A DNA stretch of 64,000 nucleotides, taken from contig CACKWM010000003.1 in the NCBI GenBank assembly GCA_902603905.1, positions 32,649-96,648 of the forward strand, given 5' to 3'. Both the position numbers and the translations under genes were made by a program. Shown here piece after piece: positions 36,174 to 46,457 of this stretch (within the stretch, counting starts at the first letter, position 1; each line of letters opens with the position of its first letter). The notes beneath the pieces are model-generated. The model had not been told where the DNA came from. It ran no database searches and saw only the letters and a program-made list of their open reading frames with translations. The DNA comes from an uncultured Pelagibacteraceae bacterium. Its GTDB lineage: Bacteria; Pseudomonadota; Alphaproteobacteria; Pelagibacterales; Pelagibacteraceae.

Positions 36174-37248
36174 TTATTCTGATTAACCCTATAAAAGATA
36201 TAATAGTTAGCAAAATTATTGGCATCCAAATAGAAACCATTACTGGTATTTTTTCACTTTTTCCCAATACACCTAAAAAGTAATGAATATAATAAATTAT
36301 TACAGATAGTAATATTCCAAAAATTAAATGAAATACTTTTGACTTATCATATTTTATATTCATCATAATTGTTGCTGATAAAATTGTCATAATCATTAAA
36401 TATATTGGATATGAAAAAATTTTTTGAATATGGGAATTGATCTCAGTTGTTGAGTAATTCATAGCTTCATAATCTTTTTTAATTTTTCTTAATTCAAGCA
36501 TATTTAAAGAAGAAAGATTTGAAAAAAGGCTATTTATTTTTTCATAGTTAAAATTAGTTGGGAATTCTAAATCACTTATTTTTTTTTCTAGATAATCATA
36601 TTTAGAAATTATTGAATTATTAATTTTCCAATTATTGCTAGTAATATCAGCTTCATTTGCATAAATAATTTGTAATAAGTTAAAGTTTTTATCAAACTGT
36701 AAGATATCTACACTTAATAGCTTGTTTTTTTGAATTTTTTCAGCGTTTATAATATTTATTCCTTCGTTGATTTCATCTTTTATCCAAATTCCATTTTCTG
36801 TAATTGCAGCCAAATATTTATTGTCATCAGTATATTTATTTTTTATTTCAAGATATAAAAATTTCATACTTGATGAAGCGTTATAAAATATAATTACAAT
36901 AAGCATTCCTATTAATAATGTTGTAAAAGAAATCAACTTTAAGACTTTTGTATTATTTAGACCAAAGTTTTTAAAAGCAATTAACTCATGTCTATCAGCT
37001 AATTTAATAAAGAAAAATTGAGTGCCTATCAAAAAAATAAATGGAAATATTTCATACAAAACCGAAGGTATATTTAATAATGTTAATAAAAATGGAACCA
37101 TAAAGTTAATTTCAATATCTTTAAAAAAAGAAATTTCTTCAAATATAGTCAAAACAAATGCAAGGCTAAAAAAAATAGCAAAAATTTTTCCAAGTGTACT
37201 TAAGTAATTATTAAGAATATACTGTTGGTATACTTTAAGATAAAACAT
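36163..37248 (-). CDS. lptG: LPS export permease LptG
   Basis: The 361-residue inner-membrane permease has six helices split 3+3 around a periplasmic jellyroll, the LptF/LptG family pattern. The first half contains ADRHELIAFKNFGL, the cytoplasmic coupling segment to the LptB ATPase. It overlaps lptD by 11 bases and directly follows lptF. With LptF it forms the ABC transporter that drives LPS out of the inner membrane. Confidence 0.9.
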   Translation of the reverse strand: MFYLKVYQQYILNNYLSTLGKIFAIFFSLAFVLTIFEEISFFKDIEINFMVPFLLTLLNIPSVLYEIFPFIFLIGTQFFFIKLADRHELIAFKNFGLNNTKVLKLISFTTLLIGMLIVIIFYNASSSMKFLYLEIKNKYTDDNKYLAAITENGIWIKDEINEGINIINAEKIQKNKLLSVDILQFDKNFNLLQIIYANEADITSNNWKINNSIISKYDYLEKKISDLEFPTNFNYEKINSLFSNLSSLNMLELRKIKKDYEAMNYSTTEINSHIQKIFSYPIYLMIMTILSATIMMNIKYDKSKVFHLIFGILLSVIIYYIHYFLGVLGKSEKIPVMVSIWMPIILLTIISFIGLIRINEK

Positions 37249-38376
37249 TTATTTTTTAAACCTAAGTTTGTTGTTAAAAATTATACGTGTTGAAAAAAAT
37301 AAAATAATTGGTGTTATAATAAAAATCAGATTATTTTTGTCACTGAGCCCTGCATAACGTATTGAAACTTCAGATATGATCAAAAATATAATTCCAATTG
37401 TAAATAATTTAAATTTAAAGCTTGAATATTCATGATTGTTCTTTGATTTTAATATTAAAAAGCATGCAATTAAAGCTAATAAAGGCAAATACAAAGGTAA
37501 GCAAATTCTTTTTAGAAGTTCTTGCTTTATATTTTTTAAATAATTTTTTTCACAAATCATATTTTGGGAATATAAAAATTTAATATTTTTATTTATTAAA
37601 GATTGAGCACAATTAAATAATTTAAGAGTTGATTGCTCTTGAATTTTTGGAAATGTAGTACTTTTGGTAGAAAATTTATTTAAGTCAAATTCTGTTTTTT
37701 TAAAATCAAATATTGTTGTACGACCTTTATCGTTTACATTGATTATTTTGCCATTATTTAATACTAAAAATTTATTATTATCAGACTGAATAATATTCCC
37801 TTTTTTCGCTACAATTATTTGAGAGCTTGAATTTTTTAAGTTGTCTTTCAATATTATGTTTCTTAGAGTTCCATCTTCATCTTTTGAGTTTGTAAAAATT
37901 GTTAAATCTTCAACAGTATCAATGAATTTTTTTTCTTTAATTAGTGAAGGAAAAAAATCAATATTTGATGATCTAATATAAGATCTAGCTTTATTTTGAG
38001 TTTCGGGAACCACAAATGCTGTTAAAAAAATTTGTATTAGAAAAAAAATTAAAGAATATTTAAGAAGGATATTTAAAAATTTTCTTTTATCAATTCCATT
38101 TGACCAAAAAATTAATAACTGATTTTTTTCTTCATATTTTATTAGAATATAAAATACAGATATAAAAAACATAAATGGCAAAACTCTACTAAAAATTTTT
38201 GGTAAAATTAAAATTGTATAGAGAAAATAAACTTTAAAATTATGACCATCTTCTGAAACAAAATCCAAGTAATTTACTGCTTGTATGATCCAAATAATTA
38301 ATGCAATTGATATACTTGAGAGTATAAAAAAAAACGATATTTCTCTTAAAAAACTTTTAAAAATAATTTTTTCCAT
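37249..38376 (-). CDS. lptF: LPS export permease LptF
   Basis: This is a second LptF/LptG-family permease, 375 residues from ATG 38376. The open frame extends 12 codons further to 38412, but MEKIIFKSFLREISFFF resembles the usual family start better; neither start has a good Shine-Dalgarno. Six helices flank a periplasmic domain, and EEKNQLLIFWSNGIDKRKF is the LptB-coupling loop. It is adjacent to lptG with no gap. Which of the two is F and which is G is based on order and general similarity. Confidence 0.85.
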   Translation of the reverse strand: MEKIIFKSFLREISFFFILSSISIALIIWIIQAVNYLDFVSEDGHNFKVYFLYTILILPKIFSRVLPFMFFISVFYILIKYEEKNQLLIFWSNGIDKRKFLNILLKYSLIFFLIQIFLTAFVVPETQNKARSYIRSSNIDFFPSLIKEKKFIDTVEDLTIFTNSKDEDGTLRNIILKDNLKNSSSQIIVAKKGNIIQSDNNKFLVLNNGKIINVNDKGRTTIFDFKKTEFDLNKFSTKSTTFPKIQEQSTLKLFNCAQSLINKNIKFLYSQNMICEKNYLKNIKQELLKRICLPLYLPLLALIACFLILKSKNNHEYSSFKFKLFTIGIIFLIISEVSIRYAGLSDKNNLIFIITPIILFFSTRIIFNNKLRFKK

Positions 38377-38463
38377 TGAAATTTGATGTTTTTTTACATA
38401 TATACCATGCAACTTAAAGGATATATAATTATAGAGTGTATTTTTGAGAACAAAAGAAGAACA

Positions 38464-38493
38464 TTGTACAAATTATGGCAATTTACTTATATA
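38464..38493 (+). promoter_or_regulatory. Possible pepA promoter
   Basis: TTGTAC (38464-38469), an 18-base spacer and TATATA (38488-38493) lie about 50 bases before the pepA ATG, in the 167-base divergent gap with lptF. Confidence 0.35.
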
Positions 38494-38543
38494 AAAGCAG
38501 GATTATCTTTCCTTATTCAATCAAAGTTTATATTTAAAAATTT

Positions 38544-39995
38544 ATGACAGTTCAAATTCTCTATAAAAATAATGATAATTCAAACAATCAAGTTTTATTT
38601 GTTGAAGAAAGTTACAATGTAAATTCCTTAAAAAAACATATTTCAAGTGCTGACCTTTCTTACATTAAAGAAATATTAAAAAATAATGATTTAAAGAAGA
38701 AAATTTTAAGTTTGGATTTAAACTCCAAAAAAAGATTAATTTTAGTATCTGTTAAAAAGAAACTAGAAAGTTTTGATATAGAAAATCTTGGTGCTGATTT
38801 TTATAATTATATTAAGAGTAGCAATATAAATAAATTATCAATAATTTCTAAAACTTTAAATTCTAGATTTGAAAAAGATTTTATTGGTCATTTTTTACAT
38901 GGTTTAAAATTGAAATCTTATGAGTTTAATATTTACAAAACAAAGAAGGAAAAAAAAATAATTCTTATAAATGTAATTGGTAAAAAAAATAATTTAACAA
39001 TTAAAAATGATTTAAAATTTAAAGCACTGGAAGAAGGAACATTTTTTACAAGAGATCTAGTATCAGAACCCGGAAACATTTTACACCCAGATGAGTATGC
39101 AAAAAGATTGTTTAAATTAAAAAAATATGGATTAAAAGTTACAGTTTATGATAAGAAAAAATTAAAAAAATTAGGTTTAAATGCATTATTAGGAGTAGGC
39201 CAGGGAAGCATAAGAGGAACTTATCTTGTAACTATTGAATGGAAAGGATCTAAATCAAAATCAAAACCTTTAAGTTTTGTTGGTAAAGGAGTTTGTTTTG
39301 ACACTGGAGGTATATCTTTAAAGCCTGCAAGATTTATGGAAGATATGACATATGATATGGCAGGATCAGCTGTAGTAGTTGGATTGATGAAAAATTTTGC
39401 AATAAGGAAAGCAAAAATAAATGCTGTGGGAGTTGTGGGACTTGTTGAAAATATGCCAGGTGGAAATGCACAAAGACCAGGTGACATAGTTAAATCATAC
39501 AGTGGCAAAACTATAGAAGTTTTAAATACTGATGCGGAAGGAAGATTAGTTTTAGCAGATGCTTTAACTTTTACAGAAAAAAAATTCAACCCTCAATTAA
39601 TGATAGATCTAGCGACATTAACAGGGGCTATAATTGTCAGTTTGGGATCTGAATATGCAGGACTTTTTTCAAATGACGACAAACTTTCAAAACAGATTTT
39701 TGATGCTGGAGGAAAAGTTGGTGAAAAAGTATGGAGATTACCTTTACATAAAAATTATGACAAGCTTATGGACTCAAAAAATGCAGATATGCAAAATATA
39801 AATTATGTAGGAGGTGCTGGCTCAACAACAGCAGCACAATTTTTACAAAGATTTATAATTAACAAAACACCTTGGGCTCATCTTGATATTGCTGGAATGG
39901 CTTTTTCAAAATATGGAGGAGCTTTAAATCCAAGTGGTGCCACAGGTTACGGTGTAAGATTATTAAATAAATTTGTAGAAGATAATTATGAGTAA
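38544..39995 (+). CDS. pepA: Leucyl aminopeptidase (M17)
   Basis: This two-metal cytosolic aminopeptidase has 483 residues. The catalytic domain shows GKGVCFDTGGISLKP, MTYDMAGSA and NTDAEGRLVLADAL, which supply the metal-binding Lys, Asp and Glu. The N-terminal ~165 residues form the family's less conserved regulatory domain. The gene overlaps ndk by eight bases. In many alphaproteobacteria holC lies between pepA and ndk; it is absent here. Confidence 0.95.
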   Translation: MTVQILYKNNDNSNNQVLFVEESYNVNSLKKHISSADLSYIKEILKNNDLKKKILSLDLNSKKRLILVSVKKKLESFDIENLGADFYNYIKSSNINKLSIISKTLNSRFEKDFIGHFLHGLKLKSYEFNIYKTKKEKKIILINVIGKKNNLTIKNDLKFKALEEGTFFTRDLVSEPGNILHPDEYAKRLFKLKKYGLKVTVYDKKKLKKLGLNALLGVGQGSIRGTYLVTIEWKGSKSKSKPLSFVGKGVCFDTGGISLKPARFMEDMTYDMAGSAVVVGLMKNFAIRKAKINAVGVVGLVENMPGGNAQRPGDIVKSYSGKTIEVLNTDAEGRLVLADALTFTEKKFNPQLMIDLATLTGAIIVSLGSEYAGLFSNDDKLSKQIFDAGGKVGEKVWRLPLHKNYDKLMDSKNADMQNINYVGGAGSTTAAQFLQRFIINKTPWAHLDIAGMAFSKYGGALNPSGATGYGVRLLNKFVEDNYE

Positions 39996-40398
39996 TATTG
40001 AACAGACATTATCAATTATTAAACCAGATGCAGTTGAAAGAAAATTGGAAAATGAAATTAAAGAAATGTTTAAGAAGACAGGATTTAATATTCTCAAAGA
40101 AAAAAAAATACAAATAACAAAATCAGAAGCAGAACAATTTTATAAGGTGCATGAAACAAAGCCATTTTATAATGATTTATGTGGATATTTATCATCTGGA
40201 CCAATTGTAGTTATGATACTTGAGCATGAACATGCTGTATTACGAAATAGAGATTTAATGGGAGCAACCAACCCAAAAGATGCCGAAGAAGGAACAATAA
40301 GAAAAAAATATGGAATTTCTATAGATAAGAATTCTGTACACGGTTCTGATAGTGTTGAAAATGCAAAAATAGAAATTGATTTTTTCTTTAAAGATTAA
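39988..40398 (+). CDS. ndk: Nucleoside diphosphate kinase
   Basis: Ndk balances NTP pools by phosphotransfer through a histidine. The 136-residue protein has SIIKPDAVER at the start, GPIVVMILE in the middle and the active-site His in NSVHGSDSVENA. It overlaps the purN stop by four bases tail to tail. Confidence 0.97.
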   Translation: MSNIEQTLSIIKPDAVERKLENEIKEMFKKTGFNILKEKKIQITKSEAEQFYKVHETKPFYNDLCGYLSSGPIVVMILEHEHAVLRNRDLMGATNPKDAEEGTIRKKYGISIDKNSVHGSDSVENAKIEIDFFFKD

Positions 40399-40973
40399 TT
40401 ATAAATTTTTTTTATAGCAGCCGGATAAAGTAAATGTTCTTTTTTTAGAATCTTTTTTGAAAGTGAATCAACTGTATCATTTTTTCTTATTTTAACTTTT
40501 TTTTGCATAATTATTTTACCTGAGTCAATTTTTGCTGTTACAAAATGAACTGAGCAGCCTGCATACTTATCATTATTTTTAATAGCTTTTTTATGTGTAT
40601 TTAATCCTTTGTATTTTGGAAGTAAGGATGGATGAATATTAATAATTTTTCCTTCAAATTTCTCAATAAAATTTCTTGATAAAATTTTCATAAATCCAGC
40701 CAAGCAAATTAAATTTATATTTTTTTTAAGCAAAATTTTGAAAATATACTTTTCAGCCAGTTTTTTATTTTTAAAAGAAATTATTTTTTTTTGAATATTA
40801 TATTTTTTAGAATATTTTAAACCTTTGGCATAATTTGTATTTGAAATAATCAAATTTATTGAAATCGGAGAAAATTTTTTTTTAGAAAATTTTATTAGAT
40901 TTTCTAAATTACTTCCTTTACCAGAAATAAAAACAGCAGTTTTAATCTTTTTAAGACCAATTAATTTTTTCAT
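40395..40973 (-). CDS. purN: Phosphoribosylglycinamide formyltransferase
   Basis: PurN adds a formyl group from 10-formyl-tetrahydrofolate in the third purine step. The 192-residue protein has FISGKGSNLENLI near the N-terminus and the catalytic NIHPSLLPKYKG segment, followed by the conserved Asp region DSGKII. It overlaps purM by 23 bases and is co-transcribed with it. Confidence 0.95.
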   Translation of the reverse strand: MKKLIGLKKIKTAVFISGKGSNLENLIKFSKKKFSPISINLIISNTNYAKGLKYSKKYNIQKKIISFKNKKLAEKYIFKILLKKNINLICLAGFMKILSRNFIEKFEGKIINIHPSLLPKYKGLNTHKKAIKNNDKYAGCSVHFVTAKIDSGKIIMQKKVKIRKNDTVDSLSKKILKKEHLLYPAAIKKIYN

Positions 40974-41979
40974 TCAGCTTAATTTTGTTTTTACCTGAAA
41001 TAATTGTACCTATAACATATGGTTTATATTCATTAGAAAAAAATTTTTTAACTTTATCTAAATTTTTGGAGTCAATTATAAGACAAAATCCGACACCGCA
41101 ATTAAATGTTCTTAACATTTCTTTATCTGTAATATTGTTTTCTTTAAGCCAACTAAATATTTTTTTAATTTTTATTTTATTTAAACTAATATTGGCCGTT
41201 AATCTGTCAGGAATAATTCTTTTAATATTATCACTAATCCCACCCCCAGTTATATTGGCACAACCGTTTATGAGATTATTTTTGATTAAACTCAAAACTT
41301 CTTTAACATAAATTTTAGTTGGTTTTAAAAGTTCCTTTTTAAGAAACTTTGTTTTTTTTAAATTAATTTTTTTTTTATTAAGTATATTTCTAATTAAGGA
41401 ATATCCATTTGAATGAACACCACTAGACGGAATTGCTAAAATTAAATTATTTTTTACTATTTTTTTTTTATTTAAAATTTTTTTTTCATCTACTAAACCT
41501 ACAGAAAATCCAGCTATATCAAATTTTCCCTTTTCATAAGTTCCTGGCATTTCAGCTGTTTCACCTCCAACTAATTCACAGCCAGATATTTTACATCCTT
41601 TGACAATGCCCTTTATAATAGATTTAAGTTTTTTTAAATTTATTTTATTTATTGAAATATAATCTAAAAATAATAATGGCTTCGCGCCTTGGACAATAAG
41701 ATCATTCACACACATTGCAACTAGATCAATACCAATGGTATCATATTTATTTAGTTTATTAGCTATTTCAATTTTTGTACCCACACCATCAGTGCTTGCG
41801 ACGATTTTTGGTTTTTTAAAATTTTTTGGTATATCTGAAATTGAGCCAAAACCACCAATATTTTTAAACTTTTTATTACCTTTATCTTTTGATGAAATAT
41901 TGGATATAAATTTAACAAAATTATCAGCTGCATTTATATTTACGCCACTTTTTTCATATGTAAATTTATGTTTTTTCAT
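40951..41979 (-). CDS. purM: Phosphoribosylformylglycinamidine cyclo-ligase
   Basis: PurM closes the imidazole ring to make AIR. The 342-residue protein has the N-terminal YEKSGVNINAAD, the ATP-binding ASTDGVGTKIEIA near residue 64 and GGETAEMPGTY near 148. It diverges from the DUF2066 gene with only 11 bases between start codons, so promoter elements for each must overlap the other gene. Confidence 0.96.
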   Translation of the reverse strand: MKKHKFTYEKSGVNINAADNFVKFISNISSKDKGNKKFKNIGGFGSISDIPKNFKKPKIVASTDGVGTKIEIANKLNKYDTIGIDLVAMCVNDLIVQGAKPLLFLDYISINKINLKKLKSIIKGIVKGCKISGCELVGGETAEMPGTYEKGKFDIAGFSVGLVDEKKILNKKKIVKNNLILAIPSSGVHSNGYSLIRNILNKKKINLKKTKFLKKELLKPTKIYVKEVLSLIKNNLINGCANITGGGISDNIKRIIPDRLTANISLNKIKIKKIFSWLKENNITDKEMLRTFNCGVGFCLIIDSKNLDKVKKFFSNEYKPYVIGTIISGKNKIKLNEKINWS

Positions 41980-41990
41980 TAGTATAAAAT

Positions 41991-43070
41991 ATGCAACTTA
42001 AAAAAAAAATTAATAACCTGAATAGACTATATATAATTTTTTTTTACTCCGTTCTATTTATAAATTTTATTTTCGCTACCTCTTCAAGTGCAAATTCTTT
42101 TAAAATAACTAATCTTAAGATTTCAGAACCTTTTGAACTCAACTTTAATAAAGAAAAAGTTATAAACAAAGGTTTTAAAATAGCGTTTCTTGAGTTAGCC
42201 TCAATGATTACAACTTCAGGTGATAAAAAAAAAATTGAAAATACATCTCTTTCAAAAATTAAAGGTCTTATCGATTCTTTTACAATGAGTGATGAACAAT
42301 TTTTAAACAATGAGTATCATGTAAAGTTTGATGTTAATTTTAATAAGAAAAATACTTTAAAATTTTTTGAAAGTGAAAATATCTTTCCATCAATTCCTAT
42401 AAAAAAAGATTTATTGCTAATTCCAGTTATGGTTGATTTACAGTTAAATAAAATTTCATTATTTAACAAAAATATTTTTTATGAGAAATGGAATAATAAT
42501 AATGAAAGACATTATTTATTAAATTATATATTGCCGAGTGAAGATTTAGAAGATCTTGGTCTACTTTCTCAAAACAGTCAATCAATAGAAGATTATGATT
42601 TTAAACAAATAATAAGGAAATATGATTTGAATGATTTTATAATAACAATAATATACAAAAATAATGACAGGATAACAACATTATCAAAAATTCAATTGAA
42701 TCAATTTATTAAGGTTGACAATAAAAAATTTGAAACAATAGATTTATTTAAAGAAAAAGATCTTAATTTGATAATAGTTAATTTAAAAAATACATATGAA
42801 AATTACTGGAAAAGCATTAATCAAATAAATACATCAATAAAGCTTCCATTGACAATTTCAGTTAATGCAACCAAACATAAAAAAATTAAAATTTTGGAAT
42901 ATGTTTTGAATGAATTAGATTTAGTTTCAAATTTTGAAATTTTAAGATTAAATAATAAAAATATTTATTTTAAGATTATTTACAATGGATCACCTGATAG
43001 GTTTATTAGTGAAATTAAAAATAAGGGAGTTAAAATTGATACTCAAAAACAGATTTGGGAAGTACAGTGA
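41991..43070 (+). CDS. DUF2066 family protein, exported
   Basis: The 359-residue protein has an N-terminal hydrophobic segment (IIFFYSVLFINFIFA) ending in SANS, consistent with export. The rest matches the DUF2066 plan: an N-terminal region with FELASMITTSGDKKK and IDSFTMSDEQF, then LLLIPVMVD around residue 145. The function of the family is unknown. Its position between purM and hda is conserved in alphaproteobacteria and supports the identification. The stop overlaps the hda GTG start by four bases. Confidence 0.75.
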   Translation: MQLKKKINNLNRLYIIFFYSVLFINFIFATSSSANSFKITNLKISEPFELNFNKEKVINKGFKIAFLELASMITTSGDKKKIENTSLSKIKGLIDSFTMSDEQFLNNEYHVKFDVNFNKKNTLKFFESENIFPSIPIKKDLLLIPVMVDLQLNKISLFNKNIFYEKWNNNNERHYLLNYILPSEDLEDLGLLSQNSQSIEDYDFKQIIRKYDLNDFIITIIYKNNDRITTLSKIQLNQFIKVDNKKFETIDLFKEKDLNLIIVNLKNTYENYWKSINQINTSIKLPLTISVNATKHKKIKILEYVLNELDLVSNFEILRLNNKNIYFKIIYNGSPDRFISEIKNKGVKIDTQKQIWEVQ

Positions 43071-43729
43071 GAGATTTGAATCAACTTTTGTTAAATTTTG
43101 AATATAAACAAAACTTTAAGGATGAAGATTTTTATGTGAGTGGTAGTAATTATTATGCATTTAATCTGATTAATAGTTGGCCAAAATGGGAGAAAAATTT
43201 TTTAAATATATGTGGAGAAAAATATTCAGGAAAAACACATTTGGCAAATATTTTTATAAAAAAATTTAAAGGTATTAAAATTGAAGCTAATTTATTTCAA
43301 AATAAAAATTTAAATGAAATTAAGATTTATGAAAATATTATATTAGATAATTTTGATCAAAATATAGATGAAAATTTAATCTACTCTTTATTTAATGCCA
43401 TAGATCAAGATAACAAGTACTTGTTAATAAATTCTTTAAATCCTATTAATGAAATGAACTTTAAATTAGATGATTTAAAATCAAGAACTAAAAATTGTTT
43501 AGTTGCTAAAATTGATAAACCAGATGACGACTTAATGTTTGCTCTTATTTTGAAAAATTTTTCGGACCGTCAAATTGTAATAGATAAAAAATTGATTAAT
43601 TTTATCATTAAAAGAGTAGACAGATCATATGACAAAATATTCGAATTCATATATAAAATTGATCAGATAAGTTTAAAAAAAAAAAAACCAATTGATTTTA
43701 AAATTATTAAAGAAGTATTAAAGGTGTAA
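43067..43729 (+). CDS. hda: Hda/HdaA-like DnaA-family regulator of replication initiation
   Basis: This is a DnaA-related AAA+ protein of 220 residues without a DNA-binding domain. Walker A is GEKYSGKTHLAN near residue 46, and NIILDNFDQN supplies the Walker B region. The C-terminal lid has FIIKRVDRSYDKIFEFI. Hda with the clamp stimulates ATP hydrolysis by DnaA. I chose GTG at 43067, overlapping the upstream stop (GTGA); the open frame also allows TTG at 43055. Confidence 0.8.
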   Translation: MRDLNQLLLNFEYKQNFKDEDFYVSGSNYYAFNLINSWPKWEKNFLNICGEKYSGKTHLANIFIKKFKGIKIEANLFQNKNLNEIKIYENIILDNFDQNIDENLIYSLFNAIDQDNKYLLINSLNPINEMNFKLDDLKSRTKNCLVAKIDKPDDDLMFALILKNFSDRQIVIDKKLINFIIKRVDRSYDKIFEFIYKIDQISLKKKKPIDFKIIKEVLKV

Positions 43730-43730
43730 A

Positions 43731-45515
43731 TTGAACAAGTATAGAACACATAATTGTGGAGAATTAACCAAAAAAAATAAAAACCAAGATGTTGTTTTGT
43801 CAGGCTGGATACATAAAAAACGCGACCATGGAAACCTCCTGTTTGTTGATTTAAGAGATAATTACGGTTTAACGCAGTGCGTAATTGATAAAAGTAATAA
43901 ATTTTTTAAAGAACTAGAGAAAACTCAACTTGAAAGCGTTGTGAAAATTAATGGAAAGATTATTGAAAGGAGCAAAGAAACAATAAACAAAGATCTTAAA
44001 ACAGGAGAAATAGAAGTAAATATTATTTCATTTGAAATACTTGGTTACTGTAAAGAACTACCTATGCCTGTCTTTAGCGAGCAAGATTATGCTGAAGAGA
44101 TTAGACTTAAATATAGGTTTTTAGATTTAAGAAGAAAAAAAATTCATGAGAATATTATTTTAAGATCTAAAGTAATTTCATTTATCAGAAATAAAATGTC
44201 TGAATTAGGTTTTTTAGAATTTCAAACTCCAATATTAACCTCTTCGAGCCCTGAAGGTGCGAGAGATTTTTTAGTTCCTAGTAGACTAAATCCTGGAAAG
44301 TTTTACGCACTCCCTCAAGCACCTCAGCAATTTAAGCAACTTATTATGGTTTCTGGGTTTGATAAATATTTTCAAATTGCACCTTGTTTTAGAGATGAAG
44401 ACGCAAGAGCTGATCGTAGTCCAGGTGAATTTTATCAGCTAGATTTAGAAATGTCATTTGTTGAACAAGAAGATATATTTCAAGTTGTTGAGAAACTAAT
44501 GATTAGTTTGTTTAAAAATTTTTCCAATAAAAAATTACTCCATGAAAAATTTCCAAGAATTTCATATAAAGAAGCCATGCTTAAATATGGAACTGATAAA
44601 CCAGATTTGAGAAATCCATTATTAATAAATGACATAACAAATATTTTTACTAGAGAAGATGTTAAATTTGATATTTTTAAAAAATTAGTAAAATCAGGAT
44701 CAATAGTAAAAGCAATTTTAACTAAACAAACTAAAGATAAACCCCGCAGTTTTTTCGATAATGTTGATAAATGGGCAAAAGATCAGGGAGCTTCAGGCTT
44801 AGCTTATTTTACAATAGAGAAAGATCAAAATCTTTCAGCAAAAGGACCTGTGGGTAAGTTTTTCTCAGAGGATTCAATTAAAGATATTATGAAAATTACT
44901 AATGCTGAAGTTGGCGACAGTCTATTTCTTGCATGTGGTAAAATTGAAGAAGTTCAAAGCATTTCTTCTCTTGCTAGAGATAAAATAGCAAAAGAATTAA
45001 ATTTAATTGATGAAACTAAATTTGCTTTTTGTTGGATAGTTGATTATCCAATGTTTGAAAAAGATATAGTGACAAAAAAAATTAAATTTAGTCACAATCC
45101 CTTTTCAATGCCTCAAGGAGATATTAAAAATATAGATTTTAATAAACCATTAGACATTAAAGCTTATCAATATGATATTGTCTGTAATGGCGTAGAACTA
45201 TCATCTGGAGCAATTAGAAATCATGTTCCAGAGCTAATGTACAAATTATTTTCAATTGCCGGATATGACAAAAATCAAGTCGATGAAAAATTTAAAGGAA
45301 TGATAAATGCATTGAGCTACGGAGCACCACCACATGGTGGTATAGCTCCTGGTATTGATAGAATGGTTATGCTTTTAGCTAATGAAAAAAATATTAGAGA
45401 AGTAACTATGTTTCCAATGAATCAGAATGCTCAGGATTTGATGATGGATGCTCCTTCAAAGATATCAGAGGAACAACTTAAAGAACTGAATTTAAATTTA
45501 AAAAAGAAAAAATAG
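43731..45515 (+). CDS. aspS: Aspartyl-tRNA synthetase
   Basis: This class II synthetase of 594 residues has an OB anticodon-binding domain (GWIHKKRDHGNLLFVDLRD). Motif 2 is FRDEDARADRSPGEFYQLD, a bacterial GAD insertion follows and motif 3 is PPHGGIAPGIDRMVML. The start is a TTG codon at 43731, seven bases from an AAGGTG site, because no ATG fits before the conserved HNCGEL segment. It follows hda by one base and ends two bases from the opposing TSCPD gene. Confidence 0.95.
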   Translation: MNKYRTHNCGELTKKNKNQDVVLSGWIHKKRDHGNLLFVDLRDNYGLTQCVIDKSNKFFKELEKTQLESVVKINGKIIERSKETINKDLKTGEIEVNIISFEILGYCKELPMPVFSEQDYAEEIRLKYRFLDLRRKKIHENIILRSKVISFIRNKMSELGFLEFQTPILTSSSPEGARDFLVPSRLNPGKFYALPQAPQQFKQLIMVSGFDKYFQIAPCFRDEDARADRSPGEFYQLDLEMSFVEQEDIFQVVEKLMISLFKNFSNKKLLHEKFPRISYKEAMLKYGTDKPDLRNPLLINDITNIFTREDVKFDIFKKLVKSGSIVKAILTKQTKDKPRSFFDNVDKWAKDQGASGLAYFTIEKDQNLSAKGPVGKFFSEDSIKDIMKITNAEVGDSLFLACGKIEEVQSISSLARDKIAKELNLIDETKFAFCWIVDYPMFEKDIVTKKIKFSHNPFSMPQGDIKNIDFNKPLDIKAYQYDIVCNGVELSSGAIRNHVPELMYKLFSIAGYDKNQVDEKFKGMINALSYGAPPHGGIAPGIDRMVMLLANEKNIREVTMFPMNQNAQDLMMDAPSKISEEQLKELNLNLKKKK

Positions 45516-45517
45516 AT

Positions 45518-46342
45518 TTATTTTTTTCCTTTTAAATTAATTTTAATACCCGACAGATCAACTAAGTTTTTTTTATAATTACTTCTGACAAAACCCTTGC
45601 TTGTAATATTTTTAACAAGTTTTAAAAACTGATTTTTGTCTTCTGAAGTTTCGTCATCATTATTAGGAGATTTATCTGAATTTCCTATTGAAGGTGTATG
45701 GGCTAAATCTTCTCTATTTTGATAAGATATAGCTAATTCTCTAAAAATATAATCAAGTATTGATGAAGCGCTGAGTATTCTGTCATTTCCATAAACTTTT
45801 CCAGAGGGTTCAAATTTTGTGTTTACATAAGCACTTATAAACTCATCTAAAGGGACTCCATACTGAAGACCAAGAGATATAGCTATTGCAAAATTATTCA
45901 TTAAAGCTTTTACTAATTCACCTTCTTTACTAGTATCAATAAAAATTTCTCCTATTTTGCCATCCTCATATTCTCCTGTATGCAGATAGACTTTATGATC
46001 ACCTATAGTTGCTTTTTGAATATAGCCTTTTCTTCTATCTGGCATACTAAATCTTCTTCCAACACTTTCGTTAAGTTTTTTTACAAATCCTTGATTTGCA
46101 TCTTTAGAAATAACTTTTGCTTGATTTTTTTCAATAACTACATCTATTTTTTTATTATCAATAATATTATTTTTTGTGTCTAAATTTTTTGTTTTTCTAT
46201 TATCTAATTTAACATCCAATATTTCAAATCTTCCGTCATCTCTTTTTTCTAGATTAGATAGCTCTTTTTCATTTATATCATCTAAATAGTGACTAGTTTT
46301 AAAGCTACATGTATAATAAGTTTCTACTAGGTATTTGGCCAT
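45518..46342 (-). CDS. Stand-alone TSCPD-domain protein, NrdJb-like
   Basis: The 274-residue protein closely resembles the C-terminal part of adenosylcobalamin-dependent ribonucleotide reductase. It has [19 protein letters not shown], then [35 protein letters not shown] and [16 protein letters not shown]. In Pseudomonas such a piece (NrdJb) is encoded beside the catalytic NrdJa. Here there is no nrdJa nearby and the fragment stands alone between aspS and NDUFA12. It could be a partner for a reductase encoded elsewhere or a free-standing regulatory protein. Confidence 0.75.
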   Translation of the reverse strand: MAKYLVETYYTCSFKTSHYLDDINEKELSNLEKRDDGRFEILDVKLDNRKTKNLDTKNNIIDNKKIDVVIEKNQAKVISKDANQGFVKKLNESVGRRFSMPDRRKGYIQKATIGDHKVYLHTGEYEDGKIGEIFIDTSKEGELVKALMNNFAIAISLGLQYGVPLDEFISAYVNTKFEPSGKVYGNDRILSASSILDYIFRELAISYQNREDLAHTPSIGNSDKSPNNDDETSEDKNQFLKLVKNITSKGFVRSNYKKNLVDLSGIKINLKGKK

Positions 46343-46457
46343 TTTTTCTCTTTATAAAATTTATTTTGAATCTTTAGATAATTAATTTATATACAAATTC
46401 ATACTTTAGTCTAATTTAATTTATACAATTTTGAATTGAAGAAATATTAAAATTTAT

